DNA of 64,000 bases from RYN-230 sp963782185 (GTDB lineage: Bacteria > Actinomycetota > Actinomycetes > Streptosporangiales > Streptosporangiaceae), in assembly GCA_963782185.1 (NCBI GenBank), contig CAWAJB010000020.1, forward strand, positions 186,001-250,000. The letters are read 5' to 3'. Positions 9,301 to 17,256 of the stretch are shown here, piece after piece. The position numbers were made by a program, and so were the translations under genes. The notes under the pieces were generated by a model. The model was not told the origin of the DNA. It did no database searches and saw only the letters and a program-made list of their open reading frames with translations. Every line of letters starts with the position of its first letter. Position 1 is the stretch's first letter.

Positions 9301-9348
9301 CTCTACTCCGAACTCCTTCGCGAGCTCGTATACCCGGACCTTCGCCAC
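6301..9348 (-). CDS. infB: Translation initiation factor IF-2
   Basis: GTPase that brings initiator fMet-tRNA to the 30S subunit. At 1015 aa it has the long form usual in actinobacteria. An IF2 N-terminal domain (residues 1-50, AKVRVYELAKEFGVESKAVM) is followed by a roughly 340-residue linker rich in Pro, Gly and Ala. A second N-domain (about 395-470) precedes the G domain, with GHVDHGKTKLLDAIR near residue 517, DTPGHEAF and NKIDKEGADP. Domains II to IV follow (EIREVFRVPKVGNVAG near the C-terminus). The start is GTG at 9348, with AGAGGGAG upstream. The linker is encoded by highly repetitive GC-rich DNA (8200-8900). Confidence 0.97.
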   Translation of the reverse strand: MAKVRVYELAKEFGVESKAVMAKLQEMGEFVRSASSTIEAPVVRRLKDEFGSSGPKAQGRRSQGQGAPAPGRPSDGNGNGGRPVPRPGPARQQAPAATAGPEVSDRPQAESSAPAASPAATSPAAPAAGDTAPPASAGPGGPAPAEPRAPVPPVPSDGGAPDRPAQRGPVPGPRPSVPRPGSPGQSGTGAGQAGPGQGGQGQGAPRPGAPRPGTRGGPRPGPRPGNNPYAPVASGMGSAPRGAPTRPGQTGPGSAGPASPGQGGPRPGGPRPAGPRDPGRPSPANMARPGGPRPSPSSMPPRPARGGPGGGPGGPGRGGPGGGAGAGGRPGGGGRGGPGTGAPRPGGGGGGGGGAGPRPGMTGGRPGGGGRGRSGTQGAFGRPGGRPSRARKSRKARRQEFDNMQAPAIGGVSIPRGNGQAIRLSRGASLSDFADKIGVNPASLVQVMFHLGEMVTATQSVNDETLQLLGVELNYNVQVVSPEEEDRELLESFDIEFGEDEGGEEALVARPPVVTVMGHVDHGKTKLLDAIRHTNVTAREAGGITQHIGAYQVTTEVDGQERKITFIDTPGHEAFTAMRARGAETTDLVVLVVAADDGVKPQTTEALNHAQAARVPIVVAVNKIDKEGADPQRVRSQLTEYNLVAEEFGGTTLFVDVSAREGRNIEELLEAIILTADAELDLRANPEQLGQGVAIEAHLDRGRGPVATVLVQRGTLHVGDSIVAGEAFGRVRALLDDNGTPVPEAPPSRPVQVLGLTAVPDAGDSFLVVSDDRVARQIAERREARERNAMFAQRRPRVTLEDLESALKSGEREELLLIIKGDVSGSVEALEDALLKIDVGEEVSLRVIGRGVGAITQDDVNLAIASEAVIVGFNVRPAGRAGELAQREGVDIRYYSVIYQAIEEIEAALKGMLKPEFEEAQLGTAEIREVFRVPKVGNVAGSLVRSGTITRGSKARLIRDGVVISDNLTVESLRRFKDDATEVREGYECGIGIGYSDIRVEDVIETFEMREKPRA

Positions 9349-9541
9349 TACGCTCCCTCTTCGGCCCGGCTCTACCGGGCCATCGTGGCCGATCCGGGGC
9401 AGCGCGTGCTCCGGACGGCCTCAGCTTCTGGTTCTCATCGCCGAGTTCTCATCGCGCGCTCATCACAACTGATCCCGCTTTCCCGGCACTGCTGCCGTTT
9501 TAGCTTCGACCGTCTCACCCAGCCGGGTAAGCCCGCAGGGC

Positions 9542-9853
9542 TCACCCACTCGCCCGGTGAGAGCCCGTACTGTACCGCCCGGCCAGGTAATCCTCGAGTG
9601 AGCCGGCGCCGAGCGGCGCCGGCTGGCGCAGCGCCCGCGGTAGTGCCCTGCGGCGCTGAGCCAGCTCGAAGCATTCCTGGCTGGGATGCAGATACGCGCC
9701 CCGGCCGGGCAGCCGCGCCTGCGGATCAGGGACGATGTCGCCCCCGGCCGCCACCAGGCGCAGCAGGTCAGACTTGGCCTGACGGACCCTGCAGCCTACG
9801 CAGGTGCGAATCGCAGGCGCGGAACGCACCGGCCGAGGGGACCGTCTGGCCAT
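9542..9853 (-). CDS. ylxR: YlxR/RnpM family RNA-binding protein
   Basis: Small nucleic-acid-binding protein of the YlxR (DUF448) family, encoded between nusA and infB in many bacteria. The signature RTCVGCRVRQAKSDLLRLV contains the CxxC pair, followed by the PGRGAYLHPSQECF segment. In Bacillus this family was shown to affect RNase P; that role is carried over only by homology. I chose the ATG at 9853, giving 103 aa. The frame remains open to 9964 but without family similarity. It follows nusA by 13 bases. Confidence 0.88.
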   Translation of the reverse strand: MARRSPRPVRSAPAIRTCVGCRVRQAKSDLLRLVAAGGDIVPDPQARLPGRGAYLHPSQECFELAQRRRALPRALRQPAPLGAGSLEDYLAGRYSTGSHRASG

Positions 9854-9866
9854 TGTCGGTGCAAGC

Positions 9867-11057
9867 TTACCTCGCCGGCGCGTCGGCGCCACCGCGCACG
9901 GTCCCCGGTGCATCCGGCGCCGAACCGGTTTCCTCCCCGGATCCGCCGCCTGGCTCGCCGTCACGTGGCTGGCCTGCGGCGGCGTCCGCCGGTCCCGGCG
10001 TGGCCACGGGTGGCGCCGCGGCGGCCGGGGTCGCCGACTGCGCGGCGGGCGTGGCCGCGGGGGAAGCCCCGCTGGCCACGCCCGCCGGCTCGCCCGGGCT
10101 GTCCGGCTGGATGTCGATTTTCCACCCGGTCAGCCGGGCGGCCAGGCGCGCGTTCTGCCCCTCTTTGCCGATGGCCAGCGACAGCTGGTAGTCCGGGACG
10201 ATCACCTGCGCCACCCTGGCCTGCGCGTCGACCACGATGACCCGCAGCACCCGGGCCGGGGACAGCGCATTGGCCACGAACTGGGGCGGATCATCGGAAT
10301 AGTCGACGATGTCGATCTTCTCCCCGTGCAGCTCGGTCATGACGTTGCGGACCCGGCTGCCCATCGGGCCGATGCAGGCCCCCTTCGCGTTCACCCCTGG
10401 CTGGTGCGAGCTCACCGCGATCTTCGTCCGGTGGCCGGCCTCACGCGCGATGGCCACGATGTCGACCGCTCCCGAGGCGATCTCCGGGACCTCCAGCGCG
10501 AACAGCTTCTTCACCAGGTTCGGGTGGGTGCGTGACAGGGTGATCGAGGGCCCGCGGTAGCCCTTGCGCACGTGCAGCACGTAACAGCGCAGCCGTTCCC
10601 CGTGGGCGTACCGCTCCCCGGGGACCTGCTCCGTCGGGGGCAGGATCGCCTCGATCTTGCCCAGGTCGACGAGCACGGCCCGTGGGTCCTTGCCCTGCTG
10701 GATGACACCCGCGACGATGTCGCCCTCGCGGCCGGCGTACTCGCCGAACGTGAGCTCGTCCTCGGCGTCCCGCAGCCGCTGCAGGATCACCTGGCGCGCG
10801 GTGGTCGCGGCGATGCGGCCGAAGCCATCGGGGGTGTCGTCGTACTCGCGGGCCACCCCGCCGTCCTCGGCAGGCTCAGCGGCCCAGACGGTGACGTGGC
10901 CGCTGCCGCGGTCGACCTCCACGCGGGCCGTGGGCGCGGCGCCCTCGGTGCGGTGGTAGGCGACCAGCAGCGCATCTTCGATGGCCTTGAGGGCCAGGTC
11001 CATCGAGATGTCCTTCTCGCTCTCCAGGCTGCGCAGGACGCTCAAGTCAATGTCCAT
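9867..11057 (-). CDS. nusA: Transcription termination/antitermination factor NusA
   Basis: Binds RNA polymerase and nascent RNA to control pausing, termination and antitermination. The N-terminal polymerase-binding domain (MDIDLSVLRSLESEKDI) is followed by an S1 domain (GDIVAGVIQQ region) and two KH domains. The KH hallmarks SSHQPGVNAKGACIGPMGSR and YQLSLAIGKEGQNARLAARL are present. A low-complexity Ala/Pro/Gly tail of about 80 residues replaces the acidic repeats seen in proteobacteria. The ATG at 11057 has GAGGGGGAG upstream and lies inside the 3' end of rimP (11-base overlap), indicating translational coupling. Confidence 0.96.
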   Translation of the reverse strand: MDIDLSVLRSLESEKDISMDLALKAIEDALLVAYHRTEGAAPTARVEVDRGSGHVTVWAAEPAEDGGVAREYDDTPDGFGRIAATTARQVILQRLRDAEDELTFGEYAGREGDIVAGVIQQGKDPRAVLVDLGKIEAILPPTEQVPGERYAHGERLRCYVLHVRKGYRGPSITLSRTHPNLVKKLFALEVPEIASGAVDIVAIAREAGHRTKIAVSSHQPGVNAKGACIGPMGSRVRNVMTELHGEKIDIVDYSDDPPQFVANALSPARVLRVIVVDAQARVAQVIVPDYQLSLAIGKEGQNARLAARLTGWKIDIQPDSPGEPAGVASGASPAATPAAQSATPAAAAPPVATPGPADAAAGQPRDGEPGGGSGEETGSAPDAPGTVRGGADAPAR

Positions 11058-11625
11058 CAGGCTCCCCCTCGTCCCCCGGATCGTCGTCGTGGGCGGCGCC
11101 CCCGCCGCCGAACTCGACCTGTACCTGGCCGGGTCCCAGTTCCTGGTAGCCGAGCTCGCGCTGGTGGCCGGCGACATCCAGGATCACCCCGTCCGGCCCC
11201 GCGGTGATCACTCTGCCCTCGATGGTGCCCGGGTGCCCCGGCGCCCCGGGGGCCAGCGGGACACGCACCAGCCGGCCCCGGGCGCGGCGCCAGTGCCGTG
11301 GCTCCGTGAGCGGGCGGTCCACCCCCGGCGAGCTGACCTCCAGGGTGTAGGCGGCCTCGCCCATCACTCCCGAGTCGTCCAGTTCCTTGGACAGCGAGCG
11401 GCTGAGCTCGGCGATATCGTCCAGGCTGGGGCGGCGGTCGGCGTCCACCACGACGCGGAGCAGGCGGCGCCGCCCGGCCGCCACGACCTTCACCGACTCC
11501 AGGTCGAGGCCCGCGGACCGGACGGCCGGCCCGAGTACACGAATCAGCCGGGCCGTATCGGCGGCACCGTCCGCGCGGCTGGCTGTACGTGGGCGTGACG
11601 GTACGTGACGGGATTCACCACGCAT
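11047..11625 (-). CDS. rimP: Ribosome maturation factor RimP
   Basis: Supports early maturation of the 30S subunit. Recognisable stretches are AGLDLESVKVV, LRVVVDADRRPSLDDIAELSR and YTLEVSSPGVDRPLTEPRHW, the family signature. Two start codons are adjacent (GTG at 11628, ATG at 11625). I chose the ATG because GAGGAGG then sits five bases away rather than two. It leads the minus-strand block rimP-nusA-ylxR-infB. The C-terminus is acidic and Gly/Asp-rich. Confidence 0.93.
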   Translation of the reverse strand: MRGESRHVPSRPRTASRADGAADTARLIRVLGPAVRSAGLDLESVKVVAAGRRRLLRVVVDADRRPSLDDIAELSRSLSKELDDSGVMGEAAYTLEVSSPGVDRPLTEPRHWRRARGRLVRVPLAPGAPGHPGTIEGRVITAGPDGVILDVAGHQRELGYQELGPGQVQVEFGGGGAAHDDDPGDEGEPDGH

Positions 11626-11862
11626 CACGACCTCCTCGTCCGCGACCTGTGCTGTTGTCTGGCGCGATCTAGCCTAACCGTCCCGCGCGGGGGACTCGCC
11701 CCGTCCGCGCCCTGGCTCGCCCGGCAGTTGAGATTTGCCCCGCCCAGATCGCCCGGCGGCCATCGGAAACCACCCGGCGGCCATCCGGGGTGGCGCCCCG
11801 CGGGCACTGCCCGGCTGCCCCTACGCTCAGCGAGAGCACCCGGGACAGGGACTGGAGGAGCG

Positions 11863-12375
11863 GTGCGGGCAGACGTGAGACGGCGCAGCATGCTCGCCGC
11901 GGCCGTGACGGTGGTGCCCCTAGTGGCGGCGGGCTGCAAAGGCGTGGGGGCGCTCGGCACGCGGCCGACAGCCGGCCCGGACGTGGCGGTGCTGAAGGCC
12001 GCCATCCGCACGGAGCAGGCGCTGATCGCCCGGTACCGGGCGGCTATGGCCGGGTCGCCAGCACTGGCCGGCACGCTCAGCCCGCTGCTCGCCCAGCACC
12101 GCGAGCACCTGGCCCGGCTGACGTCGATGCTCATCGAGCCGTCCAGCCCCGGGGCCACCCCGCGGGCCTCCCCCTCGGTCTCCGCCCCCGGGGGCACCGG
12201 AGCGCCGCCCGCGGCCACGCTCGCCGGCCTGGAGGCGGACGAGAGGGCGGCGGCCAGCTCGCAAACTGGCCGCCTGGCCGTGGCCCCCCCGGCCCTGGCC
12301 CAGCTGCTGGCCAGCATCGCGGCCTCCGAAGCCAGCCACGCACTGCTGCTGCGCACGCACCAGGCGGCCCGGTGA
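11863..12375 (+). CDS. Ferritin-like (DUF4439-type) lipoprotein
   Basis: Putative exported lipoprotein of 170 aa. After the GTG start (GGAGGAG just upstream) it reads VRADVRRRSMLAAAVTV, with a twin-arginine-like RRRS stretch and a lipobox ending LVAAGC, so the mature Cys would be acylated. The mature part is helical, with acidic/His residues spaced as in ferritin-like bundles (TEQALIARYRAA, AQHREHLARL, ADERAAAS, SEASHALLL), suggesting a di-metal site. Its stop overlaps the next start by four bases (GTGA), so the two genes are coupled. They lie divergently from rimP, where Streptomyces also carries a DUF4439 gene. Enzymatic function is unknown. Confidence 0.72.
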   Translation: MRADVRRRSMLAAAVTVVPLVAAGCKGVGALGTRPTAGPDVAVLKAAIRTEQALIARYRAAMAGSPALAGTLSPLLAQHREHLARLTSMLIEPSSPGATPRASPSVSAPGGTGAPPAATLAGLEADERAAASSQTGRLAVAPPALAQLLASIAASEASHALLLRTHQAAR

Positions 12376-12926
12376 CGGCCACCACGGGCCCAGCCACCAC
12401 GGGCCCAGCCACCACGGGCCCAGCCACCACGGGCCCAGCCACCACGGGCCCAGCCACCACGGATGCCGCCCTCGCGGGACGCACCGCCGCCGCGCTGCAG
12501 TCCGCGCTCGCCGCGGTGAACGCGGCCATCTACGGCTACGGGGTAGCCGGAGCGCAACTGGGCACCGCGGCCCGGGACCTGGCCCTGCGCGACTGGACCC
12601 AGCACGAGATCGCCCGGGACAAGCTGGAAGCCATGCTGACCTCGCTGGGCGTCAGGCCCGGCGCCGCGCAGCCCGCCTATCAGCTGCCGTTCCCGGTGCA
12701 TGGCACCCGCGCCGCGATCTCGCTCGCGGGCTACCTGGAGAACCGGGTCGCCGCGGCCTACCTGGGCATCGTCGCGCTGGACGACCCCCGGCTGCGGGCC
12801 TGGGGTGCCGCGCAGGCCCGGGCCTGCGCGCTGCGCGCGACGACCTGGCTCGGCCGGACGACGGCCTTCCCCGGCCTGCCCTCCGCCCCGGGCCGGGCTG
12901 CGCCCCGGCCTTCAGCCTCGCCGTGA
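12372..12926 (+). CDS. DUF4439 ferritin-like protein with ATTGP repeat
   Basis: 184-aa protein, start GTG overlapping the previous stop. The first 30 residues are a repeat of the pentapeptide ATTGP, then comes a helical DUF4439 domain (AAVNAAIYGYGVAGAQLG, RDWTQHEIARDKLEAM, LPFPVHGTRAAISLAGYLEN). The Tyr/His/Glu pattern resembles ferritin-like metal sites. No signal peptide is evident, which contrasts with its lipoprotein neighbour and suggests a complex of one anchored and one soluble subunit, or two halves of an ancestral fusion. Function is unknown. Confidence 0.75.
   Translation: MTATTGPATTGPATTGPATTGPATTGPATTDAALAGRTAAALQSALAAVNAAIYGYGVAGAQLGTAARDLALRDWTQHEIARDKLEAMLTSLGVRPGAAQPAYQLPFPVHGTRAAISLAGYLENRVAAAYLGIVALDDPRLRAWGAAQARACALRATTWLGRTTAFPGLPSAPGRAAPRPSASP
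12381..12455 (+). repeat. Five tandem 15-bp units in the DUF4439 gene
   Basis: ACCACGGGCCCAGCC is repeated five times without a mismatch, then a partial sixth copy follows. The unit is a multiple of three and encodes a Thr/Gly/Pro/Ala pentapeptide, so copy number can vary without breaking the reading frame. Confidence 0.95.
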
Positions 12927-12997
12927 TTCCGCCGGGCGAGCCCGCGACGTCTTTCCCCGTGCATCCCCCGGCCGGCCCGTGCATCCCCGGCCGGTCC

Positions 12998-13315
12998 TCA
13001 GCTGCCGTGTTGCGCGGCCAGCACGTGAGCGACCCGCTCGGCTGCCCGCTCCAGCTCGGTGGCGGCCGCGATCCGCTCCGCCCAGGACCACCAGAACCAC
13101 CAGCTGCCGTCCTCGCAGTAGGCCGCGTACACGTCCTCGGCCAGTGCCGGTGCGGCGGGGTTGACCACGCGCAGACTCGGCACCCGGCCGGCCGGCGCCA
13201 CCAGGTTCGTGCTCATCCCGTGCCTGGCCAGCACGGGGGCCAACCTGTCCAGCTGGTCCAGGTAGGCCTGGTCCGGCGACGACAGGGAACTCACCTCAGG
13301 AGCTCCCATGACCAT
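12998..13315 (-). CDS. Hypothetical protein, actinobacterial, Trp-rich motif
   Basis: A 105-aa protein that I do not recognise. It begins MVMGAPEVSSLSSPDQAYLD when started at the ATG (13315), which has AGAGGTG eight bases upstream; an in-frame GTG lies nine bases earlier. The striking feature is the aromatic run EDGSWWFWWSWAERIAAATE, followed by a helical C-terminus. The N-terminal half (LARHGMSTNLVAPAGRVPSL) looks globular. No signal peptide or membrane segment is seen. It is divergent from the XRE regulator at 13.7 kb, and small proteins often accompany such regulators, so a link is possible but unproven. Confidence 0.6.
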   Translation of the reverse strand: MVMGAPEVSSLSSPDQAYLDQLDRLAPVLARHGMSTNLVAPAGRVPSLRVVNPAAPALAEDVYAAYCEDGSWWFWWSWAERIAAATELERAAERVAHVLAAQHGS

Positions 13316-13598
13316 CAAAATCACCTCTAGTAATCAGACGACAGCGAAGGGTTGCCCTAGACCAGGATGGCGCGCGTGTTTGCTATTTGCAACATGCATT
13401 CAGGACTTCGCACGTCCGCGGGGCATGTGAGCCGGTTCAGCCGGCGGACGAGGACAATCCGCGGCCCGGAACCCCACGAAATGCCCGGTAACGGGCCAAC
13501 CATGACCTCCGTCCCGATCGGTTGTGCCCAGGTGAGGACTTATCTGGCCGGGAAGGTGGCCCTGCTCAGGCTTAAGCGCCCCGGCCGGCCAGCCGCAG

Positions 13599-13616
13599 GT
13601 GCCACACTGATGGCAC
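13599..13616 (+). promoter_or_regulatory. Inverted repeat upstream of XRE regulator gene
   Basis: GTGCCA-CACTGA-TGGCAC is a perfect 6-bp inverted repeat about 30 bases before the presumed translation start. Its position suits an operator for the downstream DUF5753 regulator. The rest of the 13316-13644 gap shows no gene. Confidence 0.35.
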
Positions 13617-13668
13617 GGGCCATTCTGGACAGAAGGAGATCCCCACGGCCACTCAGCACAGTCCCACG

Positions 13669-14499
13669 GTGCGGCGCCGCCGGCTCGCGCTGGAGCTGCG
13701 CCGGTTCCGCGATGCGGCGGGCCTGACCTGTGAGGAAGTCGCCGAGCATCTGGAGTGCTCGACGTCCAAGATCAGCCGCATCGAGACGGGCCGGGTATCG
13801 GTCTCACCCCGGGACGTCCGCGACATGCTCCAGCTTTACGGCGTGCCCGGGCCACAGCAGGACAACCTGGTCCAGCTCGCCCGGGAGTCGCGGCAGAAGG
13901 GCTGGTGGCACGCGTACAGCGACGCCATCGCACCCCGGTTCGCCACCTACATCGGGCTGGAGAGCGCAGCCTCGGAGATCCGGATCTACGAGGTCACGCT
14001 GATCCCGGGGCTCCTCCAGACCGAGGACTACGCTCGCGCGGTGATCGCCGCAGGCGCGGTGGACGGTGCCCGGGAGGCGGTGGAGCGCAACGTCGCGGTC
14101 CGGATGGCCCGCCAGCCCACCCTGCTCACCGAGGAGCCGCCCCAGCTATGGGCGGTGCTCGATGAAGCCGCGCTGCGCCGCCGCGTCGGCGGGTCGGGGC
14201 TGATGCGCCTGCAGCTGGAGCACCTGCTGGAGGTGAGCGCCCTGCCGAACGTCGCGATCCAGGTGCTGCCGTTCGGGGCCGGGGCCCACCCGGCCATGGG
14301 ACGGCCGTTCGTGATCTTGGCCTTCCCGGAGCGGGCTGACCCGGACGTCGTCTACCTCGAGGACCTGACCAGCGCGCTGTATGTGGAGAACGTCGAGGAA
14401 GTGGACCGCTACAACATGTTCTTCAACCACCTGCGTGCCACCGCGCTGTCGTTCGCCGACTCAACTCGGCTGATCACCTCGGTCATCAAGGACCAGTAG
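13669..14499 (+). CDS. XRE-family transcriptional regulator with DUF5753 domain
   Basis: DNA-binding regulator with an N-terminal helix-turn-helix (LTCEEVAEHLECSTSKISRI, ETGRVSVSPRDVRDML) and a DUF5753 sensor domain (GLESAASEIRIYEVTLIPGL, LQTEDYARAVI, QLWAVLDEAALRR, AIQVLPFGAGAHPAMGRPF). GTG at 13669 is the first standard start. However, the conserved family N-terminus (ATQHSPTVRRRRLALELRR) continues upstream to an ACG at 13645-13647, placed correctly behind AGAAGGAG. The true start may therefore be a rare ACG. Such proteins usually pair with a DUF397 gene; none is adjacent here. The gene ends one base before the convergent helicase gene. Confidence 0.88.
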   Translation: MRRRRLALELRRFRDAAGLTCEEVAEHLECSTSKISRIETGRVSVSPRDVRDMLQLYGVPGPQQDNLVQLARESRQKGWWHAYSDAIAPRFATYIGLESAASEIRIYEVTLIPGLLQTEDYARAVIAAGAVDGAREAVERNVAVRMARQPTLLTEEPPQLWAVLDEAALRRRVGGSGLMRLQLEHLLEVSALPNVAIQVLPFGAGAHPAMGRPFVILAFPERADPDVVYLEDLTSALYVENVEEVDRYNMFFNHLRATALSFADSTRLITSVIKDQ

Positions 14500-14500
14500 C

Positions 14501-16632
14501 TCACCCCAACAGCTCGGGGAGTGGCTCGGTGTGCAGCACGGTGAGGCGGGACACGGCCCGGGTCAGCGCCACGTAGAGCCGGCCCAGGCCGCGGGTCTCG
14601 GCCGCGGCGATCCGGCCCGGCTCCACCACGATGACGTGGTCGAACTCCAGCCCCTTGGCCAGGGTGACCGGCACCACCACGAGGCCGCCGCCGGCCAGCC
14701 CGTCCACGGATCCGTCGAGCACGCTGTGCCGGACCCCGGCCGCGCCGAGCGTCCCGGCCAGCGACGGCACCTGGTCGTCGGCCGCGATCACGGCGGTGGA
14801 TCCGGGATCTCCCTGAGCGGCAGCGCAGGCGGAGGCCAGGACGGCGGGCAGCGCCCCGGCCGGCGCCTGCCGGACGGTCAGCGCGCCCGGATCCTGGCGC
14901 AGCGACCGGGCCGGCGCCAGGCCGGGAGCAAGCGCGCCGAGCAGCTGGTTCGCGTAGTCGAGGATCTGCCGCGGCACCCGGTACCCCATCTCCAGCACGC
15001 GGACCTCGGCGCCGGGCTTGCCCAGGTGGGCCAGCATTTCGGGCCAGCTGCCGGCCGCGGCTGAGGCGGTGGCCTGGGCCAGGTCGCCCAGCACGGTGGC
15101 CGACCCGGTCGTGCACCGCCGGCCGATCGCGCGGCACTCCATCGGCGACAGGTCCTGGGCCTCGTCCAGCACCACGTGGGCCAGGCTGGGGGTCCGCTCG
15201 ATCAGGTCGCCGGCCTCGTCGACCAGGACCGCGTCCGCCGGGCTCCAGCGGGCCGAGGCCGGCCCGCGGGGCGCCGGGTTCCAGCGGACCGCTTCCTGCT
15301 CGGCGTCGTCCAGCAGCCCCTCCGCGGCCTGGGCCAGCAGCGCCTGGTCGGACAGCAGCCGCAGCACCAGCCGGACCGGGTCGGCCTTGGGCCAGATGGC
15401 GTCCACCGCGGCCCGTACCGGCCGGGTCCGCCGCACCGCCTCATGGGTCCGGTCGTCGCAGGTTTCCCCGGCAGCCTCCATCCGGGTCAGGATGACGTGC
15501 GCGATCCGGTGACCGAGCATCTCCCGGCCGGCGGCGTAGCGGACTCCCCGGTCACGCAGTTCCGCGACGAGCCCGCCCAGCTCGCCGGGGCTGACCCGCC
15601 AGCGCCGGGAGCCGCGGACGACCACGACCGGCTCGGCAGGCTCGCGCAGCCCGGCCCAGAGCGCCCGGTGCAGCACCGCGGCCATCCGCGGATCGCCCTT
15701 GACCTGCGCGGCCGCCGCGGTGTCGCGGGCCCGGACCGGGACCCGGGCCAGCAGGTCAGCCAGGGTCGTCTGGGTGACGTCCACCTCGCCGAGGGCGGGC
15801 AACACGTTGCGGATGTAGGACAGGAAGGCGCGGTTCGGCCCGATGACCAGGACCCCGCCCCGGATCATCCGGCCCGGGTAGGCGTAGAGCAGGTAGGCGG
15901 TCCGGTGCAGGCCGACCGCGGTCTTGCCGGTTCCTGGTGCGCCCTGCACGCACAGCGTGTGGTCCGGCCCCGCCCGGACGATGTCGTCCTGGTCCGGCGC
16001 GATGGTGGCCACGATGTCACGCATGGGCCCGGAGCGGGGCCGCTCGATCTCCTCGATGAGGATGCGGCTGACCCCGGCCGGAGCGGCCCCCGCGCCGGGG
16101 CCGGTGAGGACCTCGTCCTCGTGCGCGGTGAGCTCGCCACCGGAAAAGCCGAACCGGCGGCGCAGATCCAGCCCCATCGGGTCGGCCGGGCTGGCCCGGT
16201 AGAACGGGCGGGACACGGGCGCCCGCCAGTTGACCACGACCGGGTGGCCCTCCTGGTCGTGCACGTGCCGCCGGCCGACGTGGAACCGCTCACCCGCGAA
16301 CTCGCCGCTATCCGGGCCCGGCGCGTAGTCCAGCCGGCCGAAGAACAGTGGCGTGTCCGGCAGGTCGCTGAGTGCTTCGGCGCGCCGGTAGAGGTCGGCT
16401 TTCAGGTATTCCTCGGAGACGGGGTCGCCGCCCAGGGCCCGCAGCGAGAGCACGTCCTCGCGCATCAGCCGCAGGAACCGCCGCGACTGGCTGAGATATT
16501 CACGTTCCGCAACGAGGACCGGATCGGGGCCGGGCCGGCGGCCGCGCTGGCGGCCGCCGGGGCGGGGGGTTCGTGATCAGGGGCCGGGGAATCGGGCGGC
16601 GGGTTGTGCTGCGTCCCGCTGGCCGCGGGCAT
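14501..16632 (-). CDS. HelD-like RNA polymerase-associated helicase, with apparent frameshift near the 5' end
   Basis: SF1/UvrD-like ATPase of the HelD type; relatives bind RNA polymerase and recycle stalled complexes, and one subgroup gives rifamycin tolerance. Walker A is GAPGTGKTAVGLHRTAYLLY, Walker B VVLDEAQDLSPMECRA, and the C-terminal motif LYVALTRAVSRLTVLH. The ATG-initiated frame starts only at 16465, but conserved coding (VAEREYLSQSRRFLRLMRED) extends upstream with no start codon before a stop. A good start (ATG 16632 with GAGGTGA) lies in another frame, and joining the two requires one extra base near 16530. This is a real lesion or a consensus error. The Pro/Ala-rich N-terminus resembles relatives. 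Confidence 0.82.
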
Positions 16633-16675
16633 GGGTCATCACCTCGATGGCGTGGGTGTGGCATAAGAGCCAGGA

Positions 16676-16705
16676 ATCCTAGCAACGCTGCGGCCAGCCG
16701 GTCAC
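16676..16705 (-). promoter_or_regulatory. Putative housekeeping promoter of the HelD-like gene
   Basis: On the minus strand GTGACC (-35) and TAGGAT (-10) are separated by 18 bases and lie about 45-70 bases before the ATG at 16632. No rifamycin-associated palindrome of the GGGGCTTGCGGCAAG type was seen here. Confidence 0.5.
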
Positions 16706-16771
16706 GTCGTTTTCCGCGGCGGCCCCGCGGAGGCACTCTGCCCGGCCTCGGTGCTGAACCGCCGGGCCGGG

Positions 16772-17256
16772 TCAGGCCCGGCGGCTGGCCTGGCCCCGGC
16801 GGGCCAGCACGTCCGCGCTCACCGCGGCCAGCAGCACCAGGGCGAAGATCAGGTCCTGCGCCGCGGCGCTCATCCCGAGCAGGTAGATGCCGTTGTAGAT
16901 GGCCGCGATGACGATGCCGCCGAGCCGAGGATCCAGATCATCACCCCCTGGCAGGCGAGCAGGCCGGCCAGGGTGACCACGAACGAGGGCAGCCGGAGCC
17001 GGGCGATCAGGGTCCCCTGCAGCGCGCCGATGGCCGTAGTGACCAGCAGGGCGACGATCACCGCCGCCCACCAGGGCCAGTCACGGGACCCGATGAGCAG
17101 TTCCCCGGTGATCACCCCGCCGATCGCGGAGACGAACCCGGCCGACAGGTCGATGTCGCCGAGCAGCAGCGCGAACACCTCGCTCATGCCCAGCAGCATG
17201 AACACCGCGCCCTGGACCAGCAGGTTTGGTCAGGTTCACGGGGGACAGGAAGCGCC
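16772..17256 (-). pseudogene. Remnant of sugar ABC transporter permease (XylH/RbsC type)
   Basis: Two out-of-frame pieces of one permease. The upstream piece reads MLLGMSEVFALLLGDIDLS and continues through membrane segments to QGVMIWILG. The downstream piece resumes at GGIVIAAIYNGIYLLGMSAA and ends normally (ADVLARRGQASRR). About 100 residues between them are missing and the deletion shifts the frame, with CTCGG microhomology at the junction near 16925. A one-base insertion (AAA for AA near 17225) breaks the start of the permease, and its first residues are fused to the truncated ATPase. The product cannot be functional. Confidence 0.8.

Noticed and set aside
16633..16771. Rifamycin-associated palindrome before the HelD-like gene
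   Set aside because: No GGGGCTTGCGGCAAG-type element is visible; only an ordinary promoter was found, so a rifamycin-resistance role is not claimed.
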